DNA of 64,000 nucleotides from Chaenocephalus aceratus (GCA_023974075.1 CM043796.1:22932927-22996926), one strand, 5' to 3'; positions 12,180 through 26,645 are shown, counted from the first letter of the stretch. Program-made: numbers and translations. The notes: generated by a model not told the origin, from the sequence alone.

Positions 12180-12570
12180 AAGAGAAACACAGCGCACCGA
12201 AAAATACCTACAAATCAAACGTTTGGCAACACTTCGGATTGTTCAAGAAAGACGGTGTAATAGTCCTTTATGCTATATAGTTGACCGCAGGTCATGGAGA
12301 GTAATAAGGTATCCGTAGACCTTTGTATGAGTTATCTTTATTACTTAACAGGTCTACAGCCATGATACATAGATCCGTCCTAGATGCGGGCTTGCATACA
12401 CACAGTATCACTCCGCCGCCAGCCGCACCCCATCAGTAACGTCCTGATGGTATATGTGCGCGGCACTATATACTACAGACGGTCATCTTGAAAAATCGCT
12501 CGCAAATTGTTAACGATGCCGAGCCACTTTAAAGTACACAAGTAGTACGAGGAACTTAGCGACGCACAGA
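12180..12570 (+). pseudogene. BED zinc finger of a ZBED1-like hAT transposase, split by a solo LTR
   Basis: Before the LTR the frame reads SNVWQHFGLFKKDG (12215-12255). Exactly after it, counting one copy of the GACGG duplication, it resumes in the same frame as GHLEKSLANC, then a TAA at 12511-12513, then RCRATLKYTSSTRNLATH. Together these show the layout of a BED finger: aromatic W..F positions, a Cys-x2-Cys pair (interrupted by the stop) and a downstream His. BED fingers bind transposon ends in Ac-like transposases. The rest of the transposase is missing. The clean frame continuity across the insertion supports both the BED call and the LTR boundaries. Confidence 0.8.
12256..12477 (+). mobile_element. 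Solo LTR with 5-bp target duplication
   Basis: A 222-bp segment begins TGTAATAG and ends ACTACA, flanked by GACGG at 12251-12255 and 12478-12482. TG...CA ends with inverted TGTA/TACA and a 5-bp duplication fit an LTR left after recombination between two LTRs. No internal retroelement sequence is present. The family is unknown. It interrupts the BED finger, so it arrived after the hAT. Confidence 0.8.
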
Positions 12571-13041
12571 GGTGACATGGGGTCTGCGGCTGAAAAGAGA
12601 AATCTGAAAGTTAGACTATGAGTTAAATCACTCACTGAGGTGTTCTGTCAGAGAGAGTGGTGTTTAGTTTACAGCAGCATGTGACGGCCAATAATAATTT
12701 AAATGTCTTACTTACTGTAAGCAGTTATGAAATACCTGTTTGTGAAAGGTTATTTGTATTCTTTATTGTTCATATAGAACCCACTGCTTTCTGCTCACTG
12801 GTGAGTTAGCCTATGAATGAGTGTTAAAGGAATGGTATGCTCATGACACTCATTTTTAAATAATTATCATCCGATTTTTTTTTAATCCGATGACATTATC
12901 AGTGATTTTAAACTGATTATATACCGAAATAACATCAACACTGTGGGCGCCGCCATTTTCCGGACGTGACGTAAACCATGCGTTTGGTTTTCGAAGACAC
13001 GTTGATCTCCATGTTATTTACTGTAGTTTCTCTCTTCAAAT

Positions 13042-13395
13042 ATGCCTCACTGTATCGCGAAATATTGCCACAATTCTGATAGGAACAATCCACGGAATTC
13101 TCGGTTCCATCTGTTGCCAAAAGGTAAGCGTAAGAAGTACATTCGGAGGCAGTGGCTAGCGAAATGTGGCCGGCCCGAACCGAAAGATTCACAGGCTCAT
13201 GTATGCAGCGAACGACTACGCTATGATAAAACATAACATGGATTTATGGAACAACCATTACTTAATGGAGATGCAGTACCATCGGTCTTTCTGGTGTCAT
13301 CACCGACCAGGACACCAGTTCGGCCAGTTGAGAAATCGCCCTCTGCAAGTGTGAAGCGACGGAGGAGCAGAAGTAGTGCTCGGAGTAAGAATAAG
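13042..13395 (+). pseudogene. THAP zinc finger N-terminus of a Kolobok-type transposase
   Basis: The ATG at 13042 opens a frame starting MPHCIAKYCHNS: Cys4 and Cys9 form the first pair of the C2CH finger. FH is at residues 22-23, Trp at 38, and VCSE with Cys55 follows. The expected His two residues after Cys55 is replaced (CSERL where CSEHF is usual). A TAA stop follows at 13234-13236. In the same frame beyond the stop lies AVPSVF (13273-13290), a form of the AVPTIF box that closes THAP domains, then a basic Arg/Ser stretch. It ends at AAG before GTATGT (GT at 13396), which looks like a splice donor. THAP domains bind transposon ends. The domain is recognisable but inactive. Confidence 0.8.
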
Positions 13396-13734
13396 GTATG
13401 TTATAGCGCATTTCCATTGCAGCGGCTAGCCCCGTTTTAACGTCCTTTAGCGTCCAGGCTAGGACAGTTTTTGGTGGCCTTTCCATATAGCGTAGTACCG
13501 GCTAGTGTGTATTTTCCCCCAGTTTTTTCCGGCCCCATAAAATCGTGATTCTATGGCCAGGGACAACGAAGCTGAGTATGCTAAACTAGAGAGGGAATCG
13601 CGTGGTACTACATGCATACATATAGTATCTTATATCATCTTCCTATTATACACACATGCATTTCCAAACATTTGGACCAACTATGTTGCAAATGTATTAT
13701 CTTTTCAATTTACACACGGCATCTATTGCACGTC

Positions 13735-13885
13735 TGTCCGTCCTGGGAGAGGGATCCCTCCTCTGTTGCTCTCGCTGAGGTTTCTCCCATGTTCCCTTTA
13801 AACTGTGGGTTTTCTTCGGAAGTTTTTCCTTGTACGATGTGAGGGTCTAAGGACAGAGAGTGTCGTATTGTCATACTGATTCCCC
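13735..13885 (+). repeat. Teleost dispersed repeat fragment (retroposon-tail-like)
   Basis: The block around GATCCCTCCTCTGTTGCTCT, followed by TTTTTCCTTG and GATGTGAGGGTCTAAGGACA, resembles a sequence I recognise as widespread in fish genomes and transcripts near retroposon 3' tails. It lies inside the Kolobok-like element. I cannot assign a family name. Confidence 0.5.
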
Positions 13886-14474
13886 CATCCAATCTCTTCA
13901 CATTGGTCAAAACTTCTTCCTCTGCTGACGAGTCCGAACTCAAATACTCCGCCATGTTTCCGTGTGTTGACAAAGTGAACGCATGGATGACGTCACGACC
14001 ATCACGTGACTACTGAAAATGGCAAAAATGGCGGCGGCCAGACGGAATATACAGGTTTTGATAAAAAAAGAGCTATACAATCATTATTTACCGGGGAATA
14101 TCGCTGATTTCTTCAGGGTATGGTTTAAACATAATGTTTCACTAAATACTGAAGTTTTGATTAATTATCTAATGAGTGGACCATTCCTTTAAGCACATCA
14201 GGCTGGCAGCTGTATGGGCATTGCACTATATATGGTAGCTGTTATTTGCACATTGTTAATCATGAGCAATGCATCCTTACATTGTTTAACTGTGAGGTGT
14301 TATAACATTGTACTGTACTCTGGAAAGCTTTTAAAGGGAAAAAAATAAACGGCATGATGGGATGTGCAGTACCAAATATGTAAAGCACTTTTTTGTTAAT
14401 GTATGATTTGCTGCATATAAGGAATAAAACAAAAATCCTCTGTCGTACCATATTGAAGTATCATTATGTTTGCA

Positions 14475-14660
14475 TAGTGTTGAATCGCATTGCATCGTAT
14501 CGCACCGAATCGCATAATGTTGAATCAAATCGTATCGAACTGTATCGCAACAGGGGTGAATCGTATCGTATCGCATCGCCTGGTGTTTCAAATGTATCGT
14601 TAATGTATCGTATCGTGGCAACGTATCGAGATGCGCATCACATCGGCCTCAGTGATTGAG
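14475..14660 (+). repeat. hAT subterminal repeats, right end
   Basis: A run of degenerate ATCGTATCG/ATCGCATCG units just inside the right terminus, mirroring the left subterminal cluster. Probably transposase-binding sites by analogy with other hAT elements. Confidence 0.55.
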
Positions 14661-14776
14661 ATGCACATCTCTAGTAGAGACCAATATAAAAGTGGAGAAA
14701 TGAGAAGTAAATCATTCAGCAACAATTGAAATGTAATTGTTTGTGGTCTCCCATGCCATGTGCGTCATTCAGTCCA

Positions 14777-14780
<4 letters not shown>

Positions 14781-14867
<87 letters not shown>
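14781..14867 (+). repeat. (GT)n microsatellite, left part
   Basis: An uninterrupted 87-bp GT array ending at the first base of a hAT-like element. With 16059-16158 it probably formed one array before the insertion. Confidence 0.95.

Positions 14868-17918
<3,051 letters not shown>

Positions 17919-18010
<92 letters not shown>
17919..18010 (+). repeat. (TG)n microsatellite
   Basis: About 92 bp of pure TG repeat bounding the left side of the 18.0-18.3 kb module. Confidence 0.95.
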
Positions 18011-18492
<482 letters not shown>

Positions 18493-18495
<3 letters not shown>

Positions 18496-19078
18496 ATTTT
18501 CCCTTTTGTGAACTCTCATCCACATATTTACCGTTTGTGGTTAATCTGTGTTTGCCCAGTGAAATCCTCTGGTACCTTGCCATTAATTCCGACTGTTTAT
18601 CTGTTTTACTTCCATAGCTTCAGTATTACGGACACATGTTTGTATTTGCATCAAAAATTCATGATGCTATCTTATCAGTAGGTCCAACCCATTGATTATC
18701 CAATGTTCTGCTTTATTTAGATGGATTTGCCCAACTTCCAACTCTTTGAATAATAATCAATAGAGTGGTGAGGGCTTTACTGTGCTCCAACCGTCCCTTC
18801 ATGTCAACATATTAGATTGAAAACAATTTTTTTTACTGGTTTGGTGAGCTGGTCCAAGGCAGGTAGGGTTTCAAGAATGTAGAAATCATCCAAAATGTAC
18901 TTGACTTAGCATATCTACCATTGTTTGTTTGTTTTCGAAGAGTAAGAGCCATGTTGAACTCAAAGTAAGCAACATGCAATGTTTGTAGGTCGTTAAATGA
19001 TTGGCATAAGTACTGCCTTCAGTATTTTGCATGGACCCATCAGTGTCAAAATTGGTAAATCACTGAAGTGAAGTGTGT
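18493..19078. other. Unassigned non-coding DNA
   Basis: No gene or element recognised. Confidence 0.5.
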
Positions 19079-19083
19079 GTGGC

Positions 19084-19539
19084 CAGAGGTTGCGCTAGAC
19101 TTTTTCGCTGCCCGTCATTTTGACGGACAGGATCGTAAAACTTCCGTCAAAACCCAGAATTACCCGTCGGCCTTTGCACAACTCTGACGAGGGGGGGGGG
19201 GGGGAAGCATGCTCGTGAACTGTCAACGGGGGGGGGACAGTTCACATGCGCCGTGTTATGCATGGCCGCTGCACCTCGCTGGAGCGTGCACAGCGTAAAG
19301 CCAAAACTCACAGACATTTCAATGATTTGTACGGCACAGTTAGGTTTGGAAACGGTATAATTTCCTTTTTGGAGGGCATGCATAACACGGCATAACACCG
19401 GAGCCTCGCTGCGGGGAAACTTTGGCGTTGTTCTGAGTTTGTTCTAATCTGTCAAAATGACGGACTGCTTTCAGATTTGTCCGTCATTGTTAAAAAAAAT
19501 CTGTCATAGACGGAAAATATTCGGTTAACACGACCTCTG
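19084..19539 (+). mobile_element. 456-bp MITE with inverted ends and internal hairpins
   Basis: The left end is CAGAGGTTGCGCTAGAC; the right end on the minus strand is CAGAGGTCGTGTTAACC. It is flanked by GTGGC at 19079-19083 and 19540-19544, a possible 5-bp duplication. Inside are GTCA..TTTTGACGG motifs near both ends, an inverted pair GCCGTGTTATGCATG (about 19250-19264 with 19376-19391), G runs at 19191-19204 and 19228-19236, and a 9-bp hairpin GTGAACTGT/ACAGTTCAC (19215-19223 with 19237-19245) that puts a G run in its loop. Ends look hAT-like, but a 5-bp duplication is short for hAT. Confidence 0.65.
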
Positions 19540-19544
19540 GTGGC

Positions 19545-22217
19545 ATTGTTGCATGGACTATGTGCCAGTGTTTCTCAAGTTGAGCTTTATTTCAAAACAG
19601 TTTAGAGAGCCTTAAGCGTTCTAGTTCCAAAACATAAATCATGGTCTGTGCAAGAATTGCTGCAAGAACTTTGAAAAATTTTGCAAAATATCCATGATTG
19701 CAACTCCAGCTAATGAAAGAAAATAAATGTCGCATTTATGTGGCTGAAAGGGATTTCAAAATTGTGGGAATTTGTTGAACACTACTGTTACAGGGCATTT
19801 TGAATCTTTTTAAAAATCCAACACACTGTACTGAAGCAAACAATGTACAATGTACAATGTCAGCTAAAGGGAAATAAATAGAGTATGTCACTACAAGCAC
19901 ACGTTTTTTTCAATGTGGCTTTTCCGATTAAGACTTAGGAGAGAAAGAGGAATGTGTTACACTAACACGCTCTGTCAGGAAGCTGTAAGGTATTGATCGC
20001 AGGAGTGTATGACGATGATGGGCTTTGACAGCCCGCTGCGTGGACCTGAGCTGAGTCAGACGGGAGCTCTGTCTTACATCTGGAAGGGCTCTGGGTCACG
20101 CTGGCGAAATACTGCATCCCTCCGTGCACATGAATACCCTTAGACACGAGCCGAAAGGCTGCACTGAGAAATATGGCTCCAATCTTTAACATTTAGATAA
20201 GAGCATCGGCTGAATGTCGACCTCACAGAGCAAATTTCAAAGAAGATAATTTACCCTCAGACAGTCTCATATTTCACTTTTGGATGAATAAATATACTCA
20301 GATGAACACATTTGTACACATTAGGTGTTGTTATTTTGTTGTGTTTAGAATTTCCTTATGTTTCCAGTCTACTTATCAACAGTCCTTGAAATAAACTGGA
20401 TGTTTCAATATGAGGCATGTCGTACAATACAATTTCCCAGAATTCACATTGACGTCCTTCAATGCTATCTTGTGTCCAAACAACAGCCCAAAACCTTTTA
20501 CCAATTAATATAAAAGAAAAACATCTGAAAAGAAGAACAATTTTCTGCTTTGAGAGTTCATGTTAGCAGAAATATGTTAACCTGATGATTTACTGTTATC
20601 TGTTTGTTTCAAACTAAAATGTGTTCATTTATCTGTGGAAATAAAGAGAGAGCAAAGCACAAAATAACTCTGTGCACCCAGACTTTTCCTCTGTAAACAG
20701 TTTTAATGGATTTTCAGAAATATTGAGAGACCTTGATTCTGGGAAATACTCAAATTAAACCTGCTCTTGAGCGGATGCTAATTGCTGCTGACTGTAGCAA
20801 ATGCATTTGGGTTAAGGCTCTTTGTGGACCTAATGGAAACAGGATAAAAACACAGCCGTTATTAATTTGGGTACAGTGACGGCCTTCAATGACCATAATA
20901 GGCAGATGCGGACCAATGTCAGCACATGGACTTCTTCAAACTTAGTAAACGTATTTCCTTTTTTCTCTTGTTATAAAGTATCTAACTTCCGCATATAGGG
21001 AAACCATAATGGGTTTCAAATGGATTGCAGTGCTTGATCAAAAAAGTAGAATTGTCACAAACAAAAGCTTGGTAAAGATTGCAAGGGTATACCATGGACT
21101 GGACGTTAATTTACTAAAATGTATTTTGCTTTAGTTCATATTTTCAAATCATGCCTAGATATTATTTCTTGAACAGAAGGCTGATATTATGGACATGTGC
21201 CCTCCTTGCTGTACATATTAGGTGTTCTGCATTGGATGTGTGTTTCTACTGAGTGATTTATAGAGAAATACATGAAATGCAAACCTCCTTACATTGGCAG
21301 CGCAGCGCAGGCCCGCAGTGAGTAATCTCAGAATGTGTACTATCCAATGCTCTAACTAATGAGCTGCTCTGAATGAAAGCTTTCATCAAACCCACTTTAA
21401 ACACTGTAAGCAGTGTTTCAGCCTCTCGGAGTCACTCAGCATGACTGGCTCTGTAATGACCTCCAAATGTGTTTTCTGTGATTGCTGCCTTGCAGCCTCA
21501 TTCCCTCCTTCCTTCCCTCCTTTCTCTCAAACCAACCTGATCTCAAAGGAAGTGTGTACATGTATATTTATAAGCTCAAGATAAATATTACTGGGTTTTG
21601 TTGTACTGAAGGGTACATCATCTTGTAACCATTGATGTCCGAACTAATTTGTGTGGGATCAGTACATTTAGGGTGCAAGTCAAAGGACATGGGATGCTAA
21701 AGTCAGTACCATTCATCTATTGGGGAACATGAATGTATAGTGACCAAACTTCCACAAATGATGTCGCTAAGAAGCTAAACTTCGCTCTTCACTGTGGGGC
21801 GTTCCAAAATAAAAGTCCATGCATAAGATTTGTGTTCATTATGTTTATTAAAGAAATAAAACAAACACATGCTAACCATGGAGAAAACAAAGGTTTAGGA
21901 ACATTCATCAAATACGTGTTGAGAAATGTCAACGGTTAAGAATTTAGATTTTGTCTGGAGAGGGCGTTTCATAGTGGTGAGATTCACTTCCTCTCAGTGT
22001 ATGCAACAAGGACTACACATCCCATAGTCAGCATGATTATGGCTGCCGCCCAGCTGCACCTGATCAGCTGATTTCCCTAGTTAGAGGGTTCAAAGGGGGG
22101 AGGAAGACGGAGTGTGTGAGAAGAGACAATGGTTGAGGTGCACTAAGAGGGAGTGTTTTTTAGTTGTTTCCACAGAAGACGGTGAGAGATTTGATATAAT
22201 GCCATTAGTCATTGTTT
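19545..22217. other. Unassigned non-coding DNA
   Basis: No gene recognised. Segments near 20.7-20.9 kb and 21.3-21.5 kb are moderately GC-rich and free of repeat character, so they are possible conserved non-coding sequence. This is untested. Confidence 0.4.
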
Positions 22218-22388
22218 GTCTAAAGCAGTGGTCCCCAAACTAAGGCCCGCGGGCCGGATACGGCCCGCCTCCACATTTGGCCCGGCCCCCTGAACAATAC
22301 CAGAGATGCATTATGATTTTTTTTCAGTCTGGCCACGCGAATCCTAGACTAGCTCATTTTTATTCGTGGAGTTAGCGCAAACTTTGAG

Positions 22389-23577
22389 ATGTGCGAGGAG
22401 CTGGCAGCCCTCCAAAGTCTCAAAGGGACTACAACGGGGGAGGATATTTTCGGCAAAGTATGCCAAACCATGGAAGAGCTAGACTGGTCAAAGCTTGCCA
22501 GCATCACGACTGACGGGGCTCCTAGTATGGTGGGCGCGTCTCAGGGTCTAATAGGACGCATGAACCGGGAGATGGAAGAACGGGGTCTCACCGCCCCGCT
22601 ACAAGTCCACTGCCTAATTCACCAGCAAGCACTGTGCTGCAAAGTGTTGAAGTGGGATTCTGTCATGAAGGTTGTGGTGTCATGCATAAACTTCATCAGA
22701 GCAAAGGGACTTAAACACAGGCAGTTCCAACAATTCCTGTCTGAACTGGAGTCTGCACACGGCGATGTGCTGTACTACACAGAGGTCCGATGGTTGAGCC
22801 GTGGCAGAGTTTTGAGGCGTTTTTACGAGCTGCTACCCGAAATTAACGCATTTCTTCATTCAAAAGACAAAACGGTCCCAGAGCTGATCGACCCAGAATG
22901 GAAATGGCACCTCGCATTTTTAACAGACGTGACAGAAATGCTGAACAGCCTTAACTTGCAGCTACAAGGCCAGGGGAAACTCATTTGCGACATGTATTCT
23001 CACATAAAAGCATTTGAGGTGAAACTTGCGCTGCTTTTGGAACAAGTGAAAAAGCACAACTTCATCCATCTCCCTGCTACCCAAAACCTCTCTGCAGAGA
23101 ACCCAGCAGTCCCGTTCCCAGCTGAAAAATGTGTGGAAGCACTGGAAATGCTGAAGGCGGAGTTCAGTGTGCGATTCCGGATACTACATGTTAATGCAAA
23201 ATAAATCCGTCTTTTCCAGAACCCCTTTCTTGCCGACATCGATGAAGCCCAGCCTTCTTATCAGTTTGAGGTGGCCGAGTTACAGAACTGTGATGTTCTG
23301 AAAGACGCATTCAAGCCCAACAGTCTCATTGACTTCAATGCCGCCCTCCCAAACGACACGTACCCTAACATAAAAAAACACACAATGAAGATGTTTACAC
23401 TTTTTGGCAGCACGTATATCTGCGAGCCTTTTCACACATGAAACACCTGAAAACACCGATGAGATCAAGATTGACAGATGAACATCTGCATCAGTGTTTG
23501 AGACTGGCTGTGACTAGAATGGAACCTGACATTCAACTTCTCACCAGCCAGATGCAGGCCCACGGTTCACACTGATG
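22389..23577 (+). pseudogene. hAT transposase (GTF2IRD2/EPM2AIP1-like) remnant
   Basis: The open frame of 271 codons (22389-23204) starts at an internal Met of the RNase H-like core. Visible motifs: SITTDGAPSMVG, then VHCLIHQQALCCK, TEVRWLSRGRVLRRFYELLPEI, the helical region with WKWHLAFLTDVTEMLN, and FPAEKCVEALEMLKAEF. A TAA (23202-23204) then interrupts; the same frame continues to about 23430 with LFQNPFLADIDEAQPS and FGSTYICE. A further shift near 23425 puts the C-terminal dimerisation (hATC) region, ending in LTDEHLHQC..LTSQMQAH, in another frame up to about 23575. Similar domesticated proteins exist in vertebrates (GTF2IRD2, EPM2AIP1), but the TIRs and duplications show this is the transposon itself. 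Confidence 0.85.
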
Positions 23578-23968
23578 AACATGCATAGGTAAGCTCACTT
23601 TTCTGACTTGAATGAGTCATTCTGAGTATAAACAAATGTAATCATAATAAAATCTACTGCGATAAAATCCATCTCCACAACCATACTGGTAGTGAAATGT
23701 ATTGTGCTGTGTAGGTGCTGTATCACTTAGTTCGGTTTCTCAGCCTGCTTGCTTTGTGGTTTTCACAGGGAAGTTGATGAGAGAGAGCTGCAAACAGCAG
23801 TGTCTACAAGCCTACTGGAACCTACAAAAGGATTATAAGGAAGGAACACAAGAACTTTGAGAGACTGCTCATACTGTATGAGTCATTTGAGTAAGAGATT
23901 CTGCTCTGACAACTAAGCTAAACTTTTACCTGTTAAGATTGTGCACGGCACAACAGCAAGTTAATGTT

Positions 23969-24270
23969 CAATGGACTTTTTTTCTGTGAAGAACCCAGAG
24001 AGGGTTATTTGGTTATTATTTATTTCATAAATAGTGTTATTATATATTTTCAGACTTTATTTTTTCTGTGAAGAACCCAGAGAGGGTTATTTGGTTATTA
24101 TTTATTTCACAAAGTGTTATTTATTTCGTGACTTTTTCTATGAAGATCCCAGAGAGGGTTATTTGGTTATTATTTATTTCATAAATAGTGTTATTTATTT
24201 AATTAATAATGTTATTATTTATTTCCTGACTTTTTTTCTGTGAAGATCCCGGAAAGGGTTATTAATATTT
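23969..24270 (+). repeat. Minisatellite, about 85-bp unit, inside the hAT element
   Basis: About four imperfect units, each with TTTCTGTGAAGA.CCC, then AGAGAGGGTTATTTGG, then ATTATTTATTTC. It lies between the transposase remnant and the right terminus, so it is part of this hAT copy. Confidence 0.8.
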
Positions 24271-24399
24271 GGTTATGTGTGGCTTTCTAGAAAACAATAA
24301 ATGTTTACGTTTAGGCACCCCTGCGATCGTCACACTTTTTCTGTTACAAAAAGTTATGTGGCCCTCACAGGAAAACGTTTGGGGACCCCTGGTCTAAAG

Positions 24400-26233
24400 A
24401 AAACTGAGTTGACATGTATTGAGATACACTTAATGTAAACTGCTTTGCTGTCTTTACTTTCTGCACACACACCTTCAGTGCTCCTAACGAAAAGATTCTG
24501 ACCTTTCAAGTCATGACATAATATTCCCCCAACTCTCTTTTAGTCCTGTTGCAACCACAATTATCAATTTATTCAAAATAAAATGACATTATCACCTCCC
24601 TGGATTATGATTGTGCGTTTGTCTATTCATGTCTGAAAATAAATGTACCTAGTATTTTCACGGCTGTGGACAAACTGGATCCCTAGCAGTGTTAACTTCT
24701 CAACAAAATGGATTTGTTCAAAGAACAGGCAACTTGGACAGCATGTTCTCTCACATACCAACGCAAGCTTATTCTCAGAATAAACAAAATGCCACTTTCA
24801 ATAAAGATGCTCACTCAAGTAGGGTGTTAGTCTTTGACAAGGTGTTATTGATCCGCGAGAAGCCATCACGGCTGAGACAAAACATACTGAAACTACCACC
24901 TCAAGGCTAGAACACGCCTGCTCATGCTGTAAGTGATTATCGCAGCTGTGGCAAGTCAAGCGTAGGAAAAAAAAGAATATAATTTCCATCTGACAGCAAT
25001 CGATAGCAATAATGGGCGTGAAGAGAAGTGAAGGACAGGCGGTAAATCCTGTCGAATCAGCTTGATGAGGGGGACGTTTATTACCACATTTATGGCGTTT
25101 TGTCTTTTTTTCGTTTGTATTGGAATGGTGATAAACAATGCATTTTACAAATTACACCGTGTCCTTGGTTTCTTGAATGTCGTTTTTTTTGCGAGCAGGC
25201 AACCATTGACACTGCTTACCAAAAGGAATACATATATATTTAACCCTGTGCAACGACAGACAGAGATAAGGACATTAACATAGACTTTGTACTGGAAGTC
25301 ACTGAACCAGTATTTCACATGTTTGTTTTAATGGATTTTCTGCTAAACAAATGGTTATTTTCCTCAGTGTGTAGCTTTCTTTCGTAACAAAGACTAAAAT
25401 ATAGACAGCTACATACAGACTTAAATAAAGAATTTGTTTAAAGAGTATCATTTCTTGATTCATCTCTCTGTCTCATTGGCTATATGCAATAAGGTTGTAG
25501 AGCTTCAAACCTTGATTAGAGAGAATGAATGAGAGGCATGAGAGTTGTTTGAAGGGGGAAGCTTAGCATTGAACAAGTCCCATAGAGATGCACTGTATTC
25601 CCACAGAACCATGTAGCAATTAGTCACTGCTCATTAATGACTACAAGTCCCACATGGCACGCCCCATGCAGCTGCCGATACGCCACGGATCCAATCCTTA
25701 TTTGATTTAATACCCTGACATAAGAGGAGTGTTGAAAGTATATCAAGCATTGCAGGGAATTTTCTTTGGGGAATAATGTGTGGTATCATGAGAAGGGAAT
25801 AAAAAAGGGAAATAAAGTGGAGGAGGAATATTTTTCTTTTGTATTTATTGATACTTCTCTGAATGAAAATTGCTCACATCCATGATAAAGAATAGTGTCA
25901 TTAAAAAAGACAATGAGCATTATTGGAAGCTCCTGTTTTTTTAATATAAACCACTGCAATATACCAGTCCATAATGGCCAAACTTTTAACTGGCTTTGTA
26001 GTGTTTCAATGTTAGTTGTATTTGGAAATAAACGATGTTTGGTGTCCCTCCGTGGTATTGCTCACAAATTAGGTTTGTATTGTTCAATACTTTACCTCCC
26101 AATTCGTGGGAATGCAAAGTGCCAAAGTAGGAGAACGTTTCTAGGTAGCAATGTGGATGTGTTTGTGCATTAAGTCAAATCTTTATGCAGAAGACCATAC
26201 TAAGTCTGGTAAAAAACATGCTGTTCAATGAGT
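24400..26233. other. Unassigned AT-rich DNA
   Basis: No gene or transposon ends recognised between the hAT element and the LTR retrotransposon. Confidence 0.5.
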
Positions 26234-26238
26234 CGTAA

Positions 26239-26643
26239 TGTGATGCCCCTGTGGGTCCATCAGTAGAGAGGGTGTGGCTGTTCTGTCTGTGCTGTATTGG
26301 TTCAGTGATTGCATTGATTACAGTAACTCAGGGCACCTGGGTCTGGTGTCCTTGAAGCCTCTCTGCTCCTCTCTGTGCTCAGCTTCTCCCTGCAGGCACA
26401 CCGGTTTTGTTGAGTATACTATGAGTTTCTTCAGCTGCTTTACTCTGTGCACTTCAACACTCTCACATACATACATGTCCATACAATCCTCACCCTGCAT
26501 TTACATTACTGATACCACTGACAACCACACCTCATACTTTACTGGTTTTGACTTGATTTGTTTGTCCTAAATAAACATATTTTGTTAACCGTCAACATGG
26601 TGTGTCTCCTTTTTGTTGTGGCCTTTTGAGCCAGGTCATAACA
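26239..26643 (+). repeat. 5' LTR
   Basis: 405 bp, from TGTGATGCCCC to CATAACA. It has an AATAAA signal at 26570-26575. The 414-bp 3' copy differs by a 5-bp GATTT duplication, a 4-bp indel and scattered substitutions. Confidence 0.92.
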
Positions 26644-26645
26644 AA

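Larger units (their letters stand above)
12828..14188 (+). mobile_element. Kolobok-like DNA transposon (TTAA duplication, THAP domain)
   Basis: The element is flanked by TTAA at 12824-12827 and 14189-14192. Its ends are inverted copies: AGGAATGGTATGCTCAT on the left and, on the minus strand of the right end, AGGAATGGTCCACTCAT. It contains a THAP zinc finger coding remnant. TTAA duplications plus a THAP-type transposase are the hallmark of the Kolobok superfamily; piggyBac also uses TTAA but has no THAP domain. The element is 1361 bp, too short for a complete transposase. It lies inside the hAT, so it inserted later. Confidence 0.8.
11898..14673 (+). mobile_element. hAT-superfamily DNA transposon with nested insertions
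   Basis: Seen: identical 8-bp target duplications GTAGAGAC at 11890-11897 and 14674-14681, and matching inverted ends TAGAGATGT at both termini. Subterminal regions (11915-12065 and 14475-14660) are packed with ATCGCATCG/GATTCG-like repeats. The interior keeps a BED zinc finger remnant. The 8-bp duplications plus BED finger place it in hAT. The catalytic part of the transposase is absent, so the element is non-autonomous. It hosts a solo LTR (12256-12477) and a TTAA element (12828-14188); without them about 1.2 kb of hAT sequence remains. Confidence 0.9.
22226..24391 (+). mobile_element. hAT transposon, GTF2IRD2/Charlie-like, 8-bp target duplication
   Basis: Seen: GTCTAAAG at 22218-22225 and 24392-24399. 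The ends are inverted with 14 of 15 bases matching: CAGTGGTCCCCAAAC on the left and CAGGGGTCCCCAAAC on the minus strand of the right end. The 2166-bp interior holds a degraded transposase and, near its right end, a minisatellite. The N-terminal zinc finger part of the transposase is missing, so the copy is non-autonomous. Confidence 0.92.

Noticed and set aside
13123..13130. Splice donor inside the THAP finger (AAG before GTAAGC)
   Set aside because: The THAP domain continues in frame through this point, so splicing here would destroy it.
22389..23204. A domesticated host gene of the GTF2IRD2/EPM2AIP1 type
   Set aside because: The frame sits inside matching transposon ends with an 8-bp duplication, lacks its N-terminus, and has a stop and a frameshift before the C-terminal domain.
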